DNA from: Komarekiella atlantica HA4396-MV6
Lineage (GTDB): Bacteria; Cyanobacteriota; Cyanobacteriia; Cyanobacteriales; Nostocaceae
Length of the DNA stretch: 64,000 nt
Reading direction: 5' to 3'
Assembly (NCBI GenBank): GCA_019359395.1
Contig: JAHHHK010000006.1
Coordinates: 186,001-250,000 of the forward strand
A model generated the notes under the pieces. It was not told where the DNA came from, searched no databases, and was given only the letters and a program-made list of their open reading frames with translations. Positions 63,508 to 64,000 of this stretch are shown here, piece by piece. How positions within the stretch are numbered: the first letter of the stretch is position 1; every line of letters starts with the position of its first letter. The position numbers were made by a program, and so were the translations under genes.

Positions 63508-64000
63508 TTAACGGAAGTTCCCAGGATTTAGCCGAGTGGGAGTTTGAGAGCGTTGAGGTTGACGACGTGCTACTCCATTGCGTAGGTTTCTGGCTGTACC
63601 ACCATCTTTAGGATCAAGGTAAGGTTTCAAATTAATCCCACTTCTAGATGAAGTAACTCGATTATTGCCACCACCTAAAAGTGTGCGACCTAAGTTGTAT
63701 AATTCGTTTGCTCCTCCCTGATTGCGATCGCCATAAGTATTAACAGCTGTGGTTTGCTGTCCGCTATCAGCAGTAGTCAGGTTTTGGAAAACGCTATTGC
63801 GTACCACATAAGCGTCTTTGCCACGCGGTACTGTCAGCACAATTCTACAACTGGGGTCAGCCTCAGTTGTCACGCAAACAATATTTTCTCTATTTTGTAC
63901 GCCTGTTTGGAGTTCTTGTAAACCATCTTGGCGATAAGATTCTAAGCGATTAGCAATGGTTTGACAGCGAAGTTGTGAATTCCAACCACCACCCAAAGCC
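63508..64000 (-). CDS. COP23-domain-like protein, 5' part outside the window
   Basis: At least 162 residues of the C-terminal part; the frame is open to the window edge, so the start is missing. It has WNSQLRCQTIANRLESYRQD, VCVTTEADPSCRIVLTVPRG and a Gly/Asn/Arg-rich disordered tail (RRQPQRSQTPTRLNPGNFR). The Cys-containing segments match the COP23 (circadian oscillating polypeptide) domain of cyanobacterial exported proteins. A signal peptide would be expected upstream of 64000. The role is unknown. Confidence 0.8.
   Translation of the reverse strand, partial: ALGGGWNSQLRCQTIANRLESYRQDGLQELQTGVQNRENIVCVTTEADPSCRIVLTVPRGKDAYVVRNSVFQNLTTADSGQQTTAVNTYGDRNQGGANELYNLGRTLLGGGNNRVTSSRSGINLKPYLDPKDGGTARNLRNGVARRQPQRSQTPTRLNPGNFR

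Noticed and set aside
1-64000. tRNA, rRNA or intact insertion sequences.
   Set aside because: No cloverleaf-type sequence, rRNA motif or transposase-like protein was recognised on either strand.

Overview
The window looks like chromosomal DNA of a filamentous, probably heterocyst-forming cyanobacterium (Nostocales, Nostoc-like). The evidence is the AT-rich background, many HIP1 octamers (GCGATCGC), short tandem and palindromic dispersed repeats typical of Nostoc, and cyanobacterial families such as DevBCA-type exporters, HopA1-like and COP23-like proteins, and DUF6887/DUF6888 small proteins. No rRNA, tRNA, CRISPR array or intact insertion sequence was seen.

Positions 69-21931 (all minus strand) hold a lipid or polyketide assembly line. 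In transcription order it encodes: a PfaD-like enoyl reductase, a class III (GSA-like) aminotransferase, two tandem SDR paralogues, a thioester reductase, amidinotransferase 2, a KS-AT protein, an ACP protein, a KR-DH protein, a KS-CLF-DH-DH (PfaC-like) protein, amidinotransferase 1, a second ACP with an unusual N-terminal segment, and a protein with an isoprenoid-synthase-like Asp motif. The core is a PUFA-synthase-like iterative system whose PfaA equivalent is split into three genes. With thioester reductase, aminotransferase and two amidinotransferases, the natural reading (inference) is acyl-ACP to aldehyde, to amine, to guanidine: a guanidinylated long-chain product. I do not recognise a described cluster of this composition. 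An A9 run at the ACP/KR-DH junction could fuse those two proteins by -1 slippage.

Positions 21932-25468 contain a long non-coding stretch, a CPBP-family membrane protease and a HopA1-family pseudogene. Positions 25435-34556 (minus strand) carry an orphan NarL-type sensor kinase, a PvdE/SyrD-like exporter, DevA, a family 1 glycosyltransferase, DevC, a fatty-acid hydroxylase/sterol desaturase-like protein and DevB. This is a plausible glycosylation and export module for a lipid, by analogy with heterocyst glycolipid export.

Positions 35085-60140 are a type I secretion region. They hold an HlyD-type adaptor, an HlyB-like ABC exporter with an N-terminal cyclic-nucleotide-binding-like domain and a catalytically dead C39 domain, and four large predicted secreted proteins without signal peptides: an FG-GAP seven-repeat protein, an LVIVD seven-repeat protein, a 2857-residue protein combining nuclease/phosphatase-like, phytase-like and two GDPD domains, and an ExeM/NucH-like nuclease with an RTX tail. 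Three of them share a C-terminal DUF4114-like module, and each of those three genes has a short tandem-repeat array just 3' of its stop. A RelE-type toxin-antitoxin pair lies among them.

Positions 60141-64000 hold a decayed hybrid Ser/Thr-kinase/histidine-kinase gene, an alpha/beta hydrolase, a small exported protein, a DUF6888-DUF6887 pair with a clear terminator, and the 3' part of a COP23-like gene running off the window.
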